Shown here in pieces: positions 1 to 8,773 of a stretch of DNA of 64,000 bases (its first letter is position 1; the number at the start of each line of letters is the position of its first letter). The notes under the pieces were generated by a model. It did no database searches and was not told the DNA's origin. It worked only from the letters and a program-made list of their open reading frames with translations. The stretch comes from Mesorhizobium sp. LHD-90 (GTDB lineage: Bacteria; Pseudomonadota; Alphaproteobacteria; Rhizobiales; Rhizobiaceae). Location of the stretch: assembly GCF_030929505.1 (NCBI RefSeq), contig NZ_JAVFVV010000005.1:248001-312000 (forward strand), in the 5' to 3' direction. The position numbers and the translations under genes are program-made.

Positions 1-907
1 GCGGTTCCTCGCCTTTGGCAGCGCGGGCCTCGTTCTCGGCCCGCAGCGCATAGGCGCGGCCCTCGGGATCACCGACATTATAAAGCGTGGCGGTGATGCC
101 GGGGTTCTGGGAAATGTCGAAGCCGGCTATCTTGCGATAGCTGTCGATCGACATTTTCAGCGTCGCCGCGACATAGGCGAGCGTCAGGTCCGGGTCCATG
201 ATCGTCTCGTAAACTTGGTTCGGGTTGGACGCGTCGAGCGGCGGGAAGCCGGAGACGCGGCTGACAAGATCGCTCATCTGTAGCGCCGTCAGCGGGTTCA
301 ACTGACCGATGCCGAAAGTCTGGCCGGCATAGAAGGGCTGGAAGAACACTGCGCTGAAGCGGTTGTTGGGGAAGGACTGGCCGTTGACGGCCTGGCCGCG
401 AAACTCGCTGTTCCAGACACGCTCGCGGCAAGTCCACAGCGCGTAGCTGCCGGTCTTGTCGGCGCAGACCTGGAACTGCGGCCGCTGGATGAAGTCGGTG
501 ACCTCCTCGCCGTCATAGGCGAAATGCAGCTTGCTGGAGAGATAGGAGACCGCCTTGACGTAGTAGGTCTGGAGCCGGTCGTAGGCGTCGACATTATAGG
601 TGTGCTCGCCGACGATGGCGCCGACGATGTGCATCGGGTCGATGCCGTAGGCGGCCGCCTGCTGCTTGATCTTGGTCCGCAGCTTGGCGTCGTTCTTCAG
701 CAGGCCATAGACCTTGCGGTATTTGCGCTCGAAGGTGGTGCCGCTGGATTTGGTGCGCTTGGTCGAGGCGCCTGGGATCGGCGGCTGCTCGGCCATGCTG
801 TTGCCGGGTGGCACGACGGTCTGGGCGGACGCCGCCGACAGGCCGATGCCGATCGCGACCGCCATGGCCGCCAGATGGTGGATGAACTGTCTGAGGAGGT
901 TTTGCAC
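1..907 (-). CDS. DUF1402 family exported protein, possible lytic-transglycosylase fold (3' end cut by window edge)
   Basis: Read on the minus strand from a GTG at 905-907; about 302 residues are in the window and the stop lies outside it. An N-terminal hydrophobic stretch (residues about 10-28) ends in SASA-Q, a plausible signal peptidase I site, so export to the periplasm is likely. The body matches the DUF1402 family of rhizobia, which has no established function. Three stretches resemble soluble lytic transglycosylases: a glutamate in GAIVGEHTYN (Glu101), the segment FGIGQLNPLTAL (199-210) and TLYNVGDPEG (274-283). These are the places where SLT enzymes carry the catalytic Glu, the GxxQ motif and the YN motif; the match is my inference. 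The gene lies downstream of hslU on the same strand with a gap of about 125 bp. An internal ATG near 867 is an alternative start but would cut into the signal peptide. Confidence 0.8.
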   Translation of the reverse strand, partial: MQNLLRQFIHHLAAMAVAIGIGLSAASAQTVVPPGNSMAEQPPIPGASTKRTKSSGTTFERKYRKVYGLLKNDAKLRTKIKQQAAAYGIDPMHIVGAIVGEHTYNVDAYDRLQTYYVKAVSYLSSKLHFAYDGEEVTDFIQRPQFQVCADKTGSYALWTCRERVWNSEFRGQAVNGQSFPNNRFSAVFFQPFYAGQTFGIGQLNPLTALQMSDLVSRVSGFPPLDASNPNQVYETIMDPDLTLAYVAATLKMSIDSYRKIAGFDISQNPGITATLYNVGDPEGRAYALRAENEARAAKGEEP

Positions 908-1032
908 GCGCCCGAGCCCTGTCTTTGACGGGACAAGGTAGGGAAAGCGCCCGTATCCGTCGAGCGCTTTCTGCCGATTGCGTTTGCCGGCCTGCCCCGG
1001 CGCCGGATTCGCTGCACCTTGGCGTCAGCTCC

Positions 1033-2346
1033 TCAAAGGATGAACCGCGACAGATCCGTGTTCCTCGAGAGGTCGCCGACGTGCTTCTGCACATAGGCGG
1101 CGTCGATCGTCACTTTTGTGCCGCCCTGGTCGGTGGCGGTGAAGGAGATCTCGTCCAGCACCCGCTCCATCACCGTCTGGAGCCGGCGAGCGCCGATGTT
1201 TTCGACGCTGGCGTTGAGATCGACGGCGATGCCGGCGAGGGAGTCGATGGCATCCTCGGTGAAATCGAGTTCGACGCCCTCGGTTTGCATCAGCGCGATG
1301 TACTGCTTGATCAGGCTAGCTTCCGTCTCGGTGAGGATGCGGCGGAAATCCTCCTTCTCCAGCGCACGCAGTTCGACGCGGATCGGCAGGCGGCCCTGCA
1401 ATTCCGGCAGCAGGTCGGACGGCTTCGACACGTGGAAGGCGCCCGAAGCGATGAAGAGAATATGGTCGGTCTTGATCGGCCCGTATTTCGTCGCCACGGT
1501 CGTGCCTTCGACGAGCGGCAGCAGGTCGCGCTGCACGCCTTCGCGAGAAGGTCCGCCCGAGATGCCGTCCTGGCGCGCGGCCACCTTGTCGATCTCGTCG
1601 ATGAAGACGATGCCGTCATTCTCCGCCGATTCCAGCGCGCGCCGCACCACCTCGTCCTGGTCGAGCAGCTTGTCGGACTCGTCGTTGATCAAGAGGTCGT
1701 AGGACTCCTTGACCGTGGTCTTGCGCGTCTTGGTGCGCTTGCCGCCCATGGCCTTGGACAGCATGTCGTTGATGTTCATCACGCCGATGTTTGCGCCCGG
1801 CATGCCGGGGATCTCGAAGCTCGGCATGCCGCCGCTGCCGGTGTCGGCCACTTCGATCTCGATCTCCTTGTCGTCCATCTCGCCGTCGCGCAGCTTCTTG
1901 CGGAAACTATCGCGGGTGGCAGGGGAGGCCGTCTTGCCGACCAGCGCCTCCAGCACACGTTCCTCGGCGTTGATGTGGGCGCGGGCCTTCACGTCCTCAC
2001 GCATCTTGTCGCGCGTCAGGCCGATCGCCGCCTCGACCAGGTCGCGGACGATCTGCTCGACGTCGCGGCCGACATAGCCGACCTCGGTGAATTTCGTCGC
2101 CTCGACCTTGATGAAGGGTGCGCCGGCCAGCTTTGCCAGGCGGCGGGAAATCTCGGTCTTGCCGACGCCGGTCGGGCCGATCATCAGGATGTTCTTCGGC
2201 ATCACCTCCTCGCGCATCTGGCCTTCCAGTTGCTGGCGGCGCCAGCGGTTGCGCAGCGCGATCGCCACGGCGCGCTTGGCGTCCTTCTGGCCGATGATGT
2301 AGCGGTCGAGTTCGGAGACGATTTCGCGGGGAGAGAAGGTGGTCAT
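1033..2346 (-). CDS. hslU: ATP-dependent protease ATPase subunit HslU (ClpY)
   Basis: The 437-residue product is the hexameric AAA+ unfoldase that feeds substrates to the HslV peptidase in the cytoplasm. The Walker A motif GPTGVGKT is at residues 57-64, Walker B is [10 protein letters not shown], and the C-terminus LSRFIL is the tail that docks into HslV. Full length for the family. The ATG at 2344-2346 gives the conserved start [10 protein letters not shown] and has AAGAAG a few bases upstream. It belongs to a minus-strand run hslV-GNAT-DUF2585-hslU; separation of hslV from hslU by these two genes is usual in rhizobia. A heat-shock promoter upstream of hslV would be expected to drive the group. 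Confidence 0.98.
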   Translation of the reverse strand: MTTFSPREIVSELDRYIIGQKDAKRAVAIALRNRWRRQQLEGQMREEVMPKNILMIGPTGVGKTEISRRLAKLAGAPFIKVEATKFTEVGYVGRDVEQIVRDLVEAAIGLTRDKMREDVKARAHINAEERVLEALVGKTASPATRDSFRKKLRDGEMDDKEIEIEVADTGSGGMPSFEIPGMPGANIGVMNINDMLSKAMGGKRTKTRKTTVKESYDLLINDESDKLLDQDEVVRRALESAENDGIVFIDEIDKVAARQDGISGGPSREGVQRDLLPLVEGTTVATKYGPIKTDHILFIASGAFHVSKPSDLLPELQGRLPIRVELRALEKEDFRRILTETEASLIKQYIALMQTEGVELDFTEDAIDSLAGIAVDLNASVENIGARRLQTVMERVLDEISFTATDQGGTKVTIDAAYVQKHVGDLSRNTDLSRFIL

Positions 2347-2354
2347 GGTACTTC

Positions 2355-2963
2355 TTACAATCCACTTTGCCACTGCTTGATCGCGTCCAGCGGGTACAGC
2401 AGCATGATGATGTTGAGGGTAAGGTTGTCGCGGATGATGTAGCCGACGGCCAGTTCGAAGGTGATCGCCAGCGCCACTGTCATCCATATAGGAAGCCGTG
2501 CGGCCATCGCAAAACCCAGCACCATCCACAGCGTGTCGGACACCGAGTTGATGACGCTGTCGCCGAAATAGTCGAGCGAGATCGTCGATTCCCGATAGCG
2601 GTTGATGATCAGGTCGGTGTTTTCGAGAAGCTCCCAGCCCGCTTCGACGATCACCGCGCCGACGAGCCGCAGCCCGACGTTGACGCGCGGCATGACCAGC
2701 CAGAACAGGCCGTAGAACAGGAAACCGTGGATGATGTGCGAGAATGTGTACCAGTCGGCAAGATGCTGGCTGTTCTCGCTGCTCTGCACGACGCCATGCC
2801 AGAGTTTCACATATCCGCATTTGCATATGAGCGGCTGGCCCATCAGGTAGAGCGCGATGCCCTGAGCCGCGATCAGCGCGGCGGACAGCAGCAGGCCGGC
2901 GAGAAATACCTTCCTGTGCGTGACCGCCGTCTCGGAGTCCGGCAACGGGGCGATGCTGGTCAC
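2355..2963 (-). CDS. DUF2585 (UPF0314) family membrane protein
   Basis: A 202-residue integral membrane protein. Hydrophobic segments near residues 18-40, 70-95, 98-115 and 145-190 suggest four or five membrane spans. Conserved features are an early cysteine pair ([11 protein letters not shown]), the [10 protein letters not shown] helix and an acidic run [12 protein letters not shown] followed by NRYRES, a pattern seen in this family. The function is unknown. It overlaps the upstream acetyltransferase by 4 bp and its TAA lies 8 bp before the hslU start, so it is very likely cotranscribed with hslV and hslU. Confidence 0.9.
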   Translation of the reverse strand: MTSIAPLPDSETAVTHRKVFLAGLLLSAALIAAQGIALYLMGQPLICKCGYVKLWHGVVQSSENSQHLADWYTFSHIIHGFLFYGLFWLVMPRVNVGLRLVGAVIVEAGWELLENTDLIINRYRESTISLDYFGDSVINSVSDTLWMVLGFAMAARLPIWMTVALAITFELAVGYIIRDNLTLNIIMLLYPLDAIKQWQSGL

Positions 2964-3475
2964 GTCTCGATCTCCTCGTTGTCACGCGCCATCAGCATAA
3001 CATGCCCGTAGATCGAGGTCCTTTCGCCGACAGGCGAGAACCCGGCCTTTTCATAAGCCCTGATCGCCCGGATGTTTGACGGATCCGGATCGATGACGAC
3101 GCGCGGCGCGCCTTCGGCGAACAGCTCGTCGACGAACTGCCGCAGCAGCGCCGAGCCGTGGCCGACGCCGACCAGTTCCGGCTCGCCGATCGACAGGTCG
3201 AGACCGAGCGTGCCGAAAGGCTGGTCGGCATAGGGATGGCCGTCTTCGAGATGAGGGTCGTAGGTCTGGAGATAGCCGATCGGTTTTCCGTCGAGCTCGA
3301 CGATCAGCGGTTCGACCGAGATCGAATCCATGTGCTCGCGGATCGCCGCAAGCTCCTCGTCAGGATCGTCCCACCATTCGGCCACATGCGGCTCGCGCAG
3401 CCAGCGGCCGAGCAGGGGTAAATCCTTTTCGGTCACCGGCCGGAAGCGATAGCGGATTCCTGGCTCACGCGGCAT
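2960..3475 (-). CDS. GNAT family N-acetyltransferase (AAC(6')-like)
   Basis: A 171-residue protein with a single GNAT fold. The acetyl-CoA binding region is the [13 protein letters not shown] helix-loop (about residues 102-114), and the tail [11 protein letters not shown] is the typical final alpha-beta unit. The N-terminal part ([15 protein letters not shown]...HVAEWWDDP) resembles the aminoglycoside 6'-acetyltransferase and siderophore-acetylase branch, but conserved context beside hslUV suggests a housekeeping role with an unknown substrate. Its start overlaps the hslV end by 11 bp and its end overlaps DUF2585 by 4 bp, so translation is likely coupled. I would not call it a resistance gene. 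Confidence 0.88.
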   Translation of the reverse strand: MPREPGIRYRFRPVTEKDLPLLGRWLREPHVAEWWDDPDEELAAIREHMDSISVEPLIVELDGKPIGYLQTYDPHLEDGHPYADQPFGTLGLDLSIGEPELVGVGHGSALLRQFVDELFAEGAPRVVIDPDPSNIRAIRAYEKAGFSPVGERTSIYGHVMLMARDNEEIET

Positions 3476-4013
3476 CGATGGTTTCGACCACGATGCTGTG
3501 GTTGGTGTAGACGCAGATGTCGCCGGCGATCTGCATCGCCTTGCGGGCGATCTCCTCGGCGTCCTTGTCGGTGTCCATCAGCGCGCGCGCTGCGGCCAGC
3601 GCATAGTTGCCGCCGGAGCCGATGGCCATCACGCCGTGCTCGGGTTCCAGCACGTCACCGGTGCCGGTCAGCGCCAGTGAGACGCTTTTGTCGGCGACCA
3701 GCATCATCGCCTCAAGCCGGCGCAGATAGCGGTCGGTGCGCCAGTCCTTGGCGAGTTCGACGCAGGCGCGGGTGAGCTGGTCCGGGTATTGTTCGAGTTT
3801 CGCCTCCAGCCGCTCAAGCAGGGTGAAGGCGTCGGCGGTCGCTCCGGCGAAGCCGGCGATGACATTGCCCTTGCCGATGCGGCGGACCTTCTTGGCGTTA
3901 CCCTTCATGATCGTCTGGCCGAGGCTGACCTGGCCGTCGCCGGCAATCACGACTTTTCCTCCCTTGCGCACCGTCACGATCGTGGTGGCGTGCATGGTCA
4001 GTTCGTTCGACAT
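3465..4013 (-). CDS. hslV: ATP-dependent protease peptidase subunit HslV (ClpQ)
   Basis: This is the threonine peptidase of the HslUV proteasome-like complex, 182 residues. A short propeptide (MSNELTMHA) precedes TTIVTVRK, so the mature N-terminal nucleophile is Thr10. The GSGG motif in [17 protein letters not shown] and the [11 protein letters not shown]-terminal region are intact. It is first in the minus-strand group with the GNAT, DUF2585 and hslU genes. The start gives the family's usual propeptide length; a later ATG (MHATTIV) would leave only two residues before the nucleophile. Confidence 0.97.
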   Translation of the reverse strand: MSNELTMHATTIVTVRKGGKVVIAGDGQVSLGQTIMKGNAKKVRRIGKGNVIAGFAGATADAFTLLERLEAKLEQYPDQLTRACVELAKDWRTDRYLRRLEAMMLVADKSVSLALTGTGDVLEPEHGVMAIGSGGNYALAAARALMDTDKDAEEIARKAMQIAGDICVYTNHSIVVETIDAA

Positions 4014-4078
4014 GTCTTGCTCCGATTCCGCGCGGTCCCGGTCAGCGGCGATCCGCGCGATACGAGGGTATGAAGCGC

Positions 4079-4109
4079 CATATGTATGCAGTCGCGAATG
4101 GAATGCAAA
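4079..4109 (-). promoter_or_regulatory. candidate heat-shock-type promoter for hslV
   Basis: On the minus strand, TTTGCA (4104-4109) is followed after 15 bases by CATACATATG (4079-4088), about 65 bases before the hslV start. This is a loose fit to the alphaproteobacterial RpoH pattern (CTTG; CYTATNTNNG). HslUV is heat-shock controlled in many bacteria, which is the main reason for listing it. Confidence 0.3.
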
Positions 4110-4136
4110 TTGCCGCCGGCGCCCCCGGGGAACGGT

Positions 4137-4225
4137 AATTCCGGGGACAGTTTACCTAGTTCCGCTCGCATCAACCCCGAAGCGCCGCGCCTTTCTGCGG
4201 AATTAAGTAAACTGTCCCCGGAATT
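4137..4225. repeat. 89-bp mini-element with 25-bp terminal inverted repeats (REP/MITE-like)
   Basis: The arms are 4137-4161 and 4201-4225. They begin AATTCCGGGGACAGTTTAC and match their reverse complements except for two bases at the inner end. The GGGGACAGTTTAC core recurs in intergenic palindromes that are often linked to REP-associated tyrosine (Y1) transposases in proteobacteria. No transposase is encoded here, so mobilisation would have to be in trans. The element sits between hslV and the small gene upstream of it, ending 2 bp from that gene's stop codon, where the folded RNA could also act as a transcript end. Confidence 0.75.
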
Positions 4226-4227
4226 CC

Positions 4228-4575
4228 TCAGAACTTCGCGTCGCGAAGCTTCTTCTCGGCATCGAGGATCTCTCTCCAGGTCGGCCCGTACTTCCTCCAG
4301 AGGTCGGCCGAGTATTTCAGCATGAGCGCAGCCTCGCGGACCATCTCGTCCGTGATGCCGCCAAGGCAGATGCCGTCGCCGTGCTTGTCCAGCTTGAAGC
4401 TGCATCGGTGCGCCTGCTTGCAATCCTTGCGGCGGCAGCGCGCCGGCGCGCCGCCCGCCGTGGCGGCGAGGCGCAGCGCATCCGCCATCGCCTCGCGGGT
4501 GGAGGGCGGCAGCACATCCCAGGTCCAGTGAATGCGCCAGGTGTCTGCATCGTCGTTCTCGATATCGTCATCCAT
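4228..4575 (-). CDS. small protein of unknown function with a cysteine-rich centre
   Basis: A 115-residue soluble protein that I do not recognise. The ATG at 4573-4575 is chosen because AAAGGA sits 6 bases upstream; the longer frame to 4683 adds a low-complexity Arg/Ser leader without a ribosome site. It opens with an acidic run (MDDDIENDDAD). Its centre has four cysteines in a C-x4-C-x5-C pattern followed by a later CLGG, set among Lys and Arg, which could bind a metal. The C-terminal half (MVREAALMLKYSADLWRKYGPTW) looks alpha-helical. It lies on the same strand as hslV, separated by an inverted-repeat element. No membrane segment or signal peptide is seen. Confidence 0.65.
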   Translation of the reverse strand: MDDDIENDDADTWRIHWTWDVLPPSTREAMADALRLAATAGGAPARCRRKDCKQAHRCSFKLDKHGDGICLGGITDEMVREAALMLKYSADLWRKYGPTWREILDAEKKLRDAKF

Positions 4576-4639
4576 GAAAGGTCCTTTCGGGTTCGGCGCG
4601 TGTTTCGCCGTCGCCACGCCCTGCTTTCGCAGTCTGGCC

Positions 4640-5151
4640 ATTGATTGAAGTTGGGAAGCGGGGCGCGAGGCCGAGCCTCTCAAAAGTTAGAAACGTGGCG
4701 CGACTTTCGCGCCCCGCCGGCGTTCTTGCCCGACCGCTGATACCGCTCACTCGTTCCGGAGCGTGTCGTCGCGGTCTGGGGCCCGGGTCTTTAGGCTCTT
4801 GCCCAGCCGCGCACCGTTACGCGGCCACCCCGGCGCCGTCGCTCTCCCCTGATACCCGGTGCGCACCAGGTTTCCCGCGAGAGCGATGGCAGGGATTATG
4901 CGGGAGCCTGAAGCAGGAGGGATAAAGCCGTCGAAAAATCTGGAAAAAAACTTATCCAGGGGAGATCGGCTATCGCGGTAAGTGGCGGAGACCGTTCACT
5001 TTTGCTTCCAGTGGAGGCCTTGAGGCATCGCTGTTTTTTGAAGAAGCGCGATAAGTTATCCCCCTGCTCAGGGCCTGTAATATGGGCGGCTTTGATTCCC
5101 CCTGACCATGCTGTTACAAGGCTCGCGTTTTCGCCAACCACGGGACTCTCC
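4640..5151. other. non-coding divergent region with strong secondary structure
   Basis: About 510 bases with no convincing gene, between the leftward small gene and rightward hisB. Perfect inverted arms GCGGGGCGCGA (4658-4668) and TCGCGCCCCGC (4707-4717) enclose a small hairpin GAGGC-CGA-GCCTC (4667-4679). A second fold pairs TCGCTCTC (4839-4846) with GAGAGCGA (4879-4886) around a palindrome GGTGCGCACC (4858-4867). The remainder has A-rich and T-rich runs (4940-4950, 5033-5038). It may hold the hisB promoter, a structured 5' leader or a small RNA. I could not match it to a named RNA family. Confidence 0.5.
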
Positions 5152-5751
5152 ATGGCCACCCGAACCGCCGAAATCAGCCGCTCGACCAAGGAGACGCGTA
5201 TCGCAGTGTCGATCGATGTCGATGGCACGGGCAAGGGCGAGATCGCCACCGGCGTCGACTTCTTCGACCACATGCTCGACCAGCTCTGCCGCCATTCGCT
5301 GATCGACATGAAGGTGCGCGCCGAGGGTGATCTGCATATCGACGACCACCACACGGTGGAGGACACCGGCATCGCGCTCGGCCAGGCGCTATCGAAGGCG
5401 CTGGGCGAACGCAAGGGCATCATGCGCTACGCCTCGATCGACCTCGCCATGGACGAGACTCTTACACGCGCGGCTATCGATGTGTCGGGCCGGCCGTATC
5501 TCGTCTGGAACGTGCCGTTCTCGGCGCCGAAGGTCGGCACCTTCGATACCGAACTGGTGCGCGAGTTTTTTCATGCCTTCGCGCAGAATGCCGGCATCAC
5601 GCTGCACGTCACAAACCTCTACGGCGCCAACAACCACCATATCGCCGAGACCTGCTTCAAGGCGGTGGCGCGCGTGCTGCGCGCCGCCCTCGAGCGAGAC
5701 CCGCGCCAGCCGGACGCGGTGCCGTCCACCAAGGGCAGCCTGAAGGGGTAG
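5152..5751 (+). CDS. hisB: imidazoleglycerol-phosphate dehydratase HisB
   Basis: The 199-residue monofunctional enzyme catalyses the sixth step of histidine synthesis, imidazoleglycerol phosphate to imidazoleacetol phosphate. The metal-binding repeats [12 protein letters not shown] and [12 protein letters not shown] are present, along with [12 protein letters not shown]. The length fits the stand-alone form without a phosphatase domain. The start [17 protein letters not shown] is the usual one; the longer frame upstream has no family resemblance. It opens a plus-strand run of histidine genes that ends with coaA, and the DUF2628 gene begins 3 bases after its stop. Confidence 0.98.
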   Translation: MATRTAEISRSTKETRIAVSIDVDGTGKGEIATGVDFFDHMLDQLCRHSLIDMKVRAEGDLHIDDHHTVEDTGIALGQALSKALGERKGIMRYASIDLAMDETLTRAAIDVSGRPYLVWNVPFSAPKVGTFDTELVREFFHAFAQNAGITLHVTNLYGANNHHIAETCFKAVARVLRAALERDPRQPDAVPSTKGSLKG

Positions 5752-5754
5752 GTC

Positions 5755-6243
5755 ATGGCACGTTTCGTCGTGATGGAACCGGCCGACGCGCTTGCGGGCG
5801 ACGCGGCCGCGCAGGCGCGGATCGTGCGCGACGGATTTGCGCTGCTCGGGTTCATCTTTCCGCCGTTCTGGCTGCTCTGGCACGGGCTCATAATCGAGGC
5901 GGTCCTCGCCTTCGCCACGATGTTCGGCATTGCCGGGCTGACCGAAGTGCTCGGTCTCGGCCCGGCCGGCTCGATTCTGTCGCTGCTTCTGTCGATCTAT
6001 GTCGGCCTGGAGGGCGCGGCACTTCGGCTGGCGGCGTTGCGCCGCCGCGGCTGGCGCGAGTGGGGCGTGCTGGAGGCCGACAGTATCGCCGACGCCGAGA
6101 TCCGCTATGCGGCGGCCGTGTTCGACGGCGATGAAAAGCAAGGCGACGTCCTTCCACCCGCCGACGCCCCATGGGCCGCAAGGCCGCAGCGCTTCGCCGA
6201 CGGTCCGGCGCTTGGGCTGTTCAGCTATCCGGGACGAAGCTGA
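5755..6243 (+). CDS. DUF2628 domain membrane protein
   Basis: A 162-residue protein with a hydrophobic core (about residues 28-80: [43 protein letters not shown]), suggesting two or three membrane segments, and a soluble tail. The aromatic [10 protein letters not shown] motif is characteristic of DUF2628. The function is not known. It sits between hisB and hisH, with a 3-base gap before it and a TGATG overlap with hisH, so it is part of the his transcript. Its association with histidine genes is a rhizobial habit rather than evidence of a histidine-pathway role. Confidence 0.88.
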   Translation: MARFVVMEPADALAGDAAAQARIVRDGFALLGFIFPPFWLLWHGLIIEAVLAFATMFGIAGLTEVLGLGPAGSILSLLLSIYVGLEGAALRLAALRRRGWREWGVLEADSIADAEIRYAAAVFDGDEKQGDVLPPADAPWAARPQRFADGPALGLFSYPGRS

Positions 6244-6893
6244 TGCGCGTCGCCATCATCGACTACGGCTCGGGCAACCTCCGCTCGGCCACCAAGGCTT
6301 TTGAGCGCGCGGCGCGGGAAGCCGGCATCGCCGCCGAGATCGACCTGACGGCGGATGCGGAGCGTGTGCGCAGCGCGGATCGCATCGTGCTGCCGGGCGT
6401 CGGCGCCTATGCCGATTGCGCCGCCGGCCTGCGCGCCGTCGACGGCATGTGGGAGGCGGTCGAGGAGGTCGCGCTCCGCAAGGCGCGGCCTTTTCTTGGT
6501 ATCTGCGTCGGCATGCAACTGATGTCCGAGCGCGGACTGGAGAAGACGGTGACCCGCGGCTTCGGCTGGATCGCCGGCGACGTGAAAGAGATCGAGCCTG
6601 CCGACCCGGTGCTGAAAATCCCGCAGATCGGCTGGAACACGATTCACGTGAAACATTCCCATCCGCTGTTCGACGGAATCCGCACCGGCGACGACGGCCT
6701 GCACGCCTATTTCGTGCATTCCTACCATCTTGAATCTCTGCATGAAGATGAGGTTCTGGCGCTAACCGACTATGGCGGCCCGGTGACCGCCGCCGTCGGC
6801 CGCGACAATTTTGCCGGCACGCAGTTCCATCCGGAAAAAAGCCAGGCGCTTGGCCTGGCCCTGATCGCCAATTTTTTGAGGTGGAGGCCATGA
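6243..6893 (+). CDS. hisH: imidazole glycerol phosphate synthase glutaminase subunit HisH
   Basis: A class I glutamine amidotransferase of 216 residues that supplies ammonia to HisF to form imidazole glycerol phosphate and AICAR. The nucleophile is Cys88 in [11 protein letters not shown]; the histidine and glutamate of the triad are in GTQFHPEKS near the C-terminus. The oxyanion strand PGVGAYAD is present. The ATG overlaps the DUF2628 stop (TGATG) and the stop overlaps the DUF1330 start (ATGA), indicating translational coupling. Confidence 0.98.
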   Translation: MRVAIIDYGSGNLRSATKAFERAAREAGIAAEIDLTADAERVRSADRIVLPGVGAYADCAAGLRAVDGMWEAVEEVALRKARPFLGICVGMQLMSERGLEKTVTRGFGWIAGDVKEIEPADPVLKIPQIGWNTIHVKHSHPLFDGIRTGDDGLHAYFVHSYHLESLHEDEVLALTDYGGPVTAAVGRDNFAGTQFHPEKSQALGLALIANFLRWRP

Positions 6894-7180
6894 GCAAGAA
6901 GGGTTACTGGATCGCTCTGGTCGACGTCACCGATCCCGAGACGTACAAGAAATACATCGCGGCCAATGCGGCGCCTTTCGCTAAATTTGGCGCGAAATTC
7001 CCGGTGCGGGCAGGGCAATACTCCAATCCGGAAGCCCCGACCGGCAACCGGCATGTGGTCGTCGAGTTCGATTCCTACGAGACGGCGCTCGCCTGCTATA
7101 ATTCGCCGGAATACCAGGAGGCGCTGAAATACCGGCTGGCGGCGTCGACCGGCCATTTCGTCATCGTCGAAGGCGCGTGA
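6890..7180 (+). CDS. DUF1330 family protein (first of two in the window)
   Basis: A 96-residue ferredoxin-like alpha+beta domain protein. Family features are [19 protein letters not shown] at the start and [24 protein letters not shown] in the middle. The true reaction is unknown. The ATG at 6890 overlaps the hisH stop; the GAGGTGGAGG run just before it serves as ribosome site. A paralogue lies at 51564-51851 beside pyrF. Placement inside the his operon 4 bp before hisA suggests cotranscription only. Confidence 0.88.
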   Translation: MSKKGYWIALVDVTDPETYKKYIAANAAPFAKFGAKFPVRAGQYSNPEAPTGNRHVVVEFDSYETALACYNSPEYQEALKYRLAASTGHFVIVEGA

Positions 7181-7184
7181 CAAA

Positions 7185-7913
7185 ATGATCCTTTTCCCGG
7201 CCATCGACCTTAAGGGCGGGCAGTGCGTGCGCCTCAAGCTGGGCGACATGGACCAGGCCACCGTCTACAACACCGACCCGGCGGCGCAGGCCAAAAGCTT
7301 CGAGGAGCAGGGTTTCGAATGGCTGCATGTCGTCGACCTCGACGGCGCCTTTGCCGGCGAGAGCCGCAACGGTGTGGCCGTGGAGGCGATTCTAGGCGCG
7401 ACAAAAAATCCGGTGCAGCTCGGCGGCGGCATCCGCACCTTGGCGCATGTCGAGGCCTGGCTGGAAAAGGGGCTGGCGCGCGTGATCCTCGGCACGGTCG
7501 CGGTGCGCGATCCGGAACTGGTGAAGCAGGCCTGCCGGCTGTTCCCCGGAAAGATCGCCGTCGGCATCGACGCCCGCGGCGGCAAGGTGGCGGTCGAGGG
7601 ATGGGCCGAGGCCTCGTCGCTCGGCGCCGTCGAGCTGGCGAAAAAATTCGAGGGCGCCGGCGTGGCGGCGATCATCTACACCGACATCGACCGCGACGGC
7701 GTGCTTGCCGGTATCAACTGGGAGGCCACCATCGCGCTGGCCGAGGCGGTTTCCATTCCCGTCATCGCGTCCGGCGGGCTGGCCTCGCTGGCCGACATCC
7801 GCCGCCTGACCATGGCGGATGCGAAAAAGCTGGAAGGCGCGATCTCCGGCCGCGCGCTTTATGACGGCCGCATCGACCCGAAAGAGGCGCTCGCGCTGCT
7901 GCGCGCCGCCTGA
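7185..7913 (+). CDS. hisA: phosphoribosylformimino-5-aminoimidazole carboxamide ribotide isomerase HisA
   Basis: A 242-residue beta/alpha-barrel enzyme that performs the Amadori rearrangement of ProFAR to PRFAR. The catalytic aspartates lie in [10 protein letters not shown] (Asp8) and IYTDIDRDG; phosphate-binding loops are QLGGGIRT and ASGGLASL. Full length and well conserved. It follows DUF1330 by 4 bases. In most relatives hisF comes next; here three unrelated genes (7925-9917) intervene. Confidence 0.98.
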   Translation: MILFPAIDLKGGQCVRLKLGDMDQATVYNTDPAAQAKSFEEQGFEWLHVVDLDGAFAGESRNGVAVEAILGATKNPVQLGGGIRTLAHVEAWLEKGLARVILGTVAVRDPELVKQACRLFPGKIAVGIDARGGKVAVEGWAEASSLGAVELAKKFEGAGVAAIIYTDIDRDGVLAGINWEATIALAEAVSIPVIASGGLASLADIRRLTMADAKKLEGAISGRALYDGRIDPKEALALLRAA

Positions 7914-7924
7914 AAGAGGCAGAC

Positions 7925-8761
7925 ATGAAACTTTCGATCATCACCGCGCCCTATGACAGCGGCCACTACCATGTCGGCTTCGGCCAGGGCCCGGAGGCGC
8001 TGATCGCCGGCGGCATCGTTGAGGCGCTGGCGCTGAACGGCCACGACGTGGACGTCGTCGACATCGGCGAGATCGGCGCGCCGCCACGCCGCGAGATCGC
8101 GCAGGGTTTTGCCGTCTGCCGGGCGGTCGCCGGCAAGGTCGACGCCAGCGTCGCAGAAGGGCGCTTCCCGATCGTGCTGGCGGGCAACTGCCTGACGGCG
8201 CTGGGCGCCATGGCCGGCGAGGCGGCGGACTCGGTCGTCTGGGTCGATCAGCACGGCGACGTCAACACGCCGGAAACCTCGATCCACGGCTTCCTCGACG
8301 GCATGGCGCTGGCCGTGGCGCTGGGGCTTTGCTGGAAGCCGATGGCGGCGAGCATTCCCGGCTTTCGTCCGCTCGATCCGGCCCGCTGCATGCTGGTCGA
8401 CGCCCGCGACCTCGATCCCGAGGAGAAGGTGGCGCTCGACAGACTGCCGATTATCCGCGCCGGCTGCGGCGAAGCGGTCGAGAAGGTCGCAAAACTCAAG
8501 GCGGCAGGCGTCGGCCGCACCCATCTGCATCTCGACCTCGACGTGCACGACCCCAAGACCCTGCAGGTGAACCGATACACGGCGCCCGGCGGTCCCGGCC
8601 CGCAGGAGGTTCGCCGCATGGCCTGCGGCATCGCCCGCTCGATCCCCATCGCCGGCCTGACGCTGACCGCCTACGATCCGGCCTTCGACGCCAAGGCCGA
8701 GGTGCCGCCGCTGGTGGGCGAGCTGCTGATCGATTTTCTGGCGGCGCTGGAGCGGATTTGA
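7925..8761 (+). CDS. arginase/ureohydrolase family protein with a variant metal site
   Basis: A 278-residue protein with the ureohydrolase fold. Metal-ligand motifs are WVDQHGDVN (Asp108, His110, Asp112) and LDLDVHDP (Asp204, Asp206). In the first motif the canonical GG(D/N)H reads AGNC, putting Cys89 where arginases carry a manganese-binding histidine; this Cys form recurs in a subset of arginase-like proteins. The closing TAYDP replaces the usual E-x-N-P region. The substrate cannot be read from this; arginase, agmatinase and formimidoylglutamase activities are all open. It starts 11 bases after hisA and belongs to the inserted block within the his operon. Confidence 0.85.
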   Translation: MKLSIITAPYDSGHYHVGFGQGPEALIAGGIVEALALNGHDVDVVDIGEIGAPPRREIAQGFAVCRAVAGKVDASVAEGRFPIVLAGNCLTALGAMAGEAADSVVWVDQHGDVNTPETSIHGFLDGMALAVALGLCWKPMAASIPGFRPLDPARCMLVDARDLDPEEKVALDRLPIIRAGCGEAVEKVAKLKAAGVGRTHLHLDLDVHDPKTLQVNRYTAPGGPGPQEVRRMACGIARSIPIAGLTLTAYDPAFDAKAEVPPLVGELLIDFLAALERI

Positions 8762-8773
8762 TAGATTGATCCG

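Noticed and set aside
925-2442. Long plus-strand frame of 505 codons opposite hslU
   Set aside because: It is the complement of clearly coding hslU; its product is His/Asp/Leu-rich, as expected for an antisense frame in GC-rich DNA, and matches nothing.
2960-3475. Aminoglycoside resistance gene
   Set aside because: The protein resembles AAC(6') acetyltransferases, but it is embedded and overlapping in the hslV-hslU operon, which points to a housekeeping GNAT enzyme.
4641-4925. 94-codon frame inside the structured region upstream of hisB
   Set aside because: The frame runs through perfect inverted repeats, has no family resemblance and no ribosome site.
4950-5070. Two TTATCC motifs resembling DnaA boxes near hisB
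   Set aside because: Both (TTATCCAGG and TTATCCCCC) differ from TTATNCACA in the last bases, only two occur, and there is no AT-rich unwinding region or adjacent replication gene.
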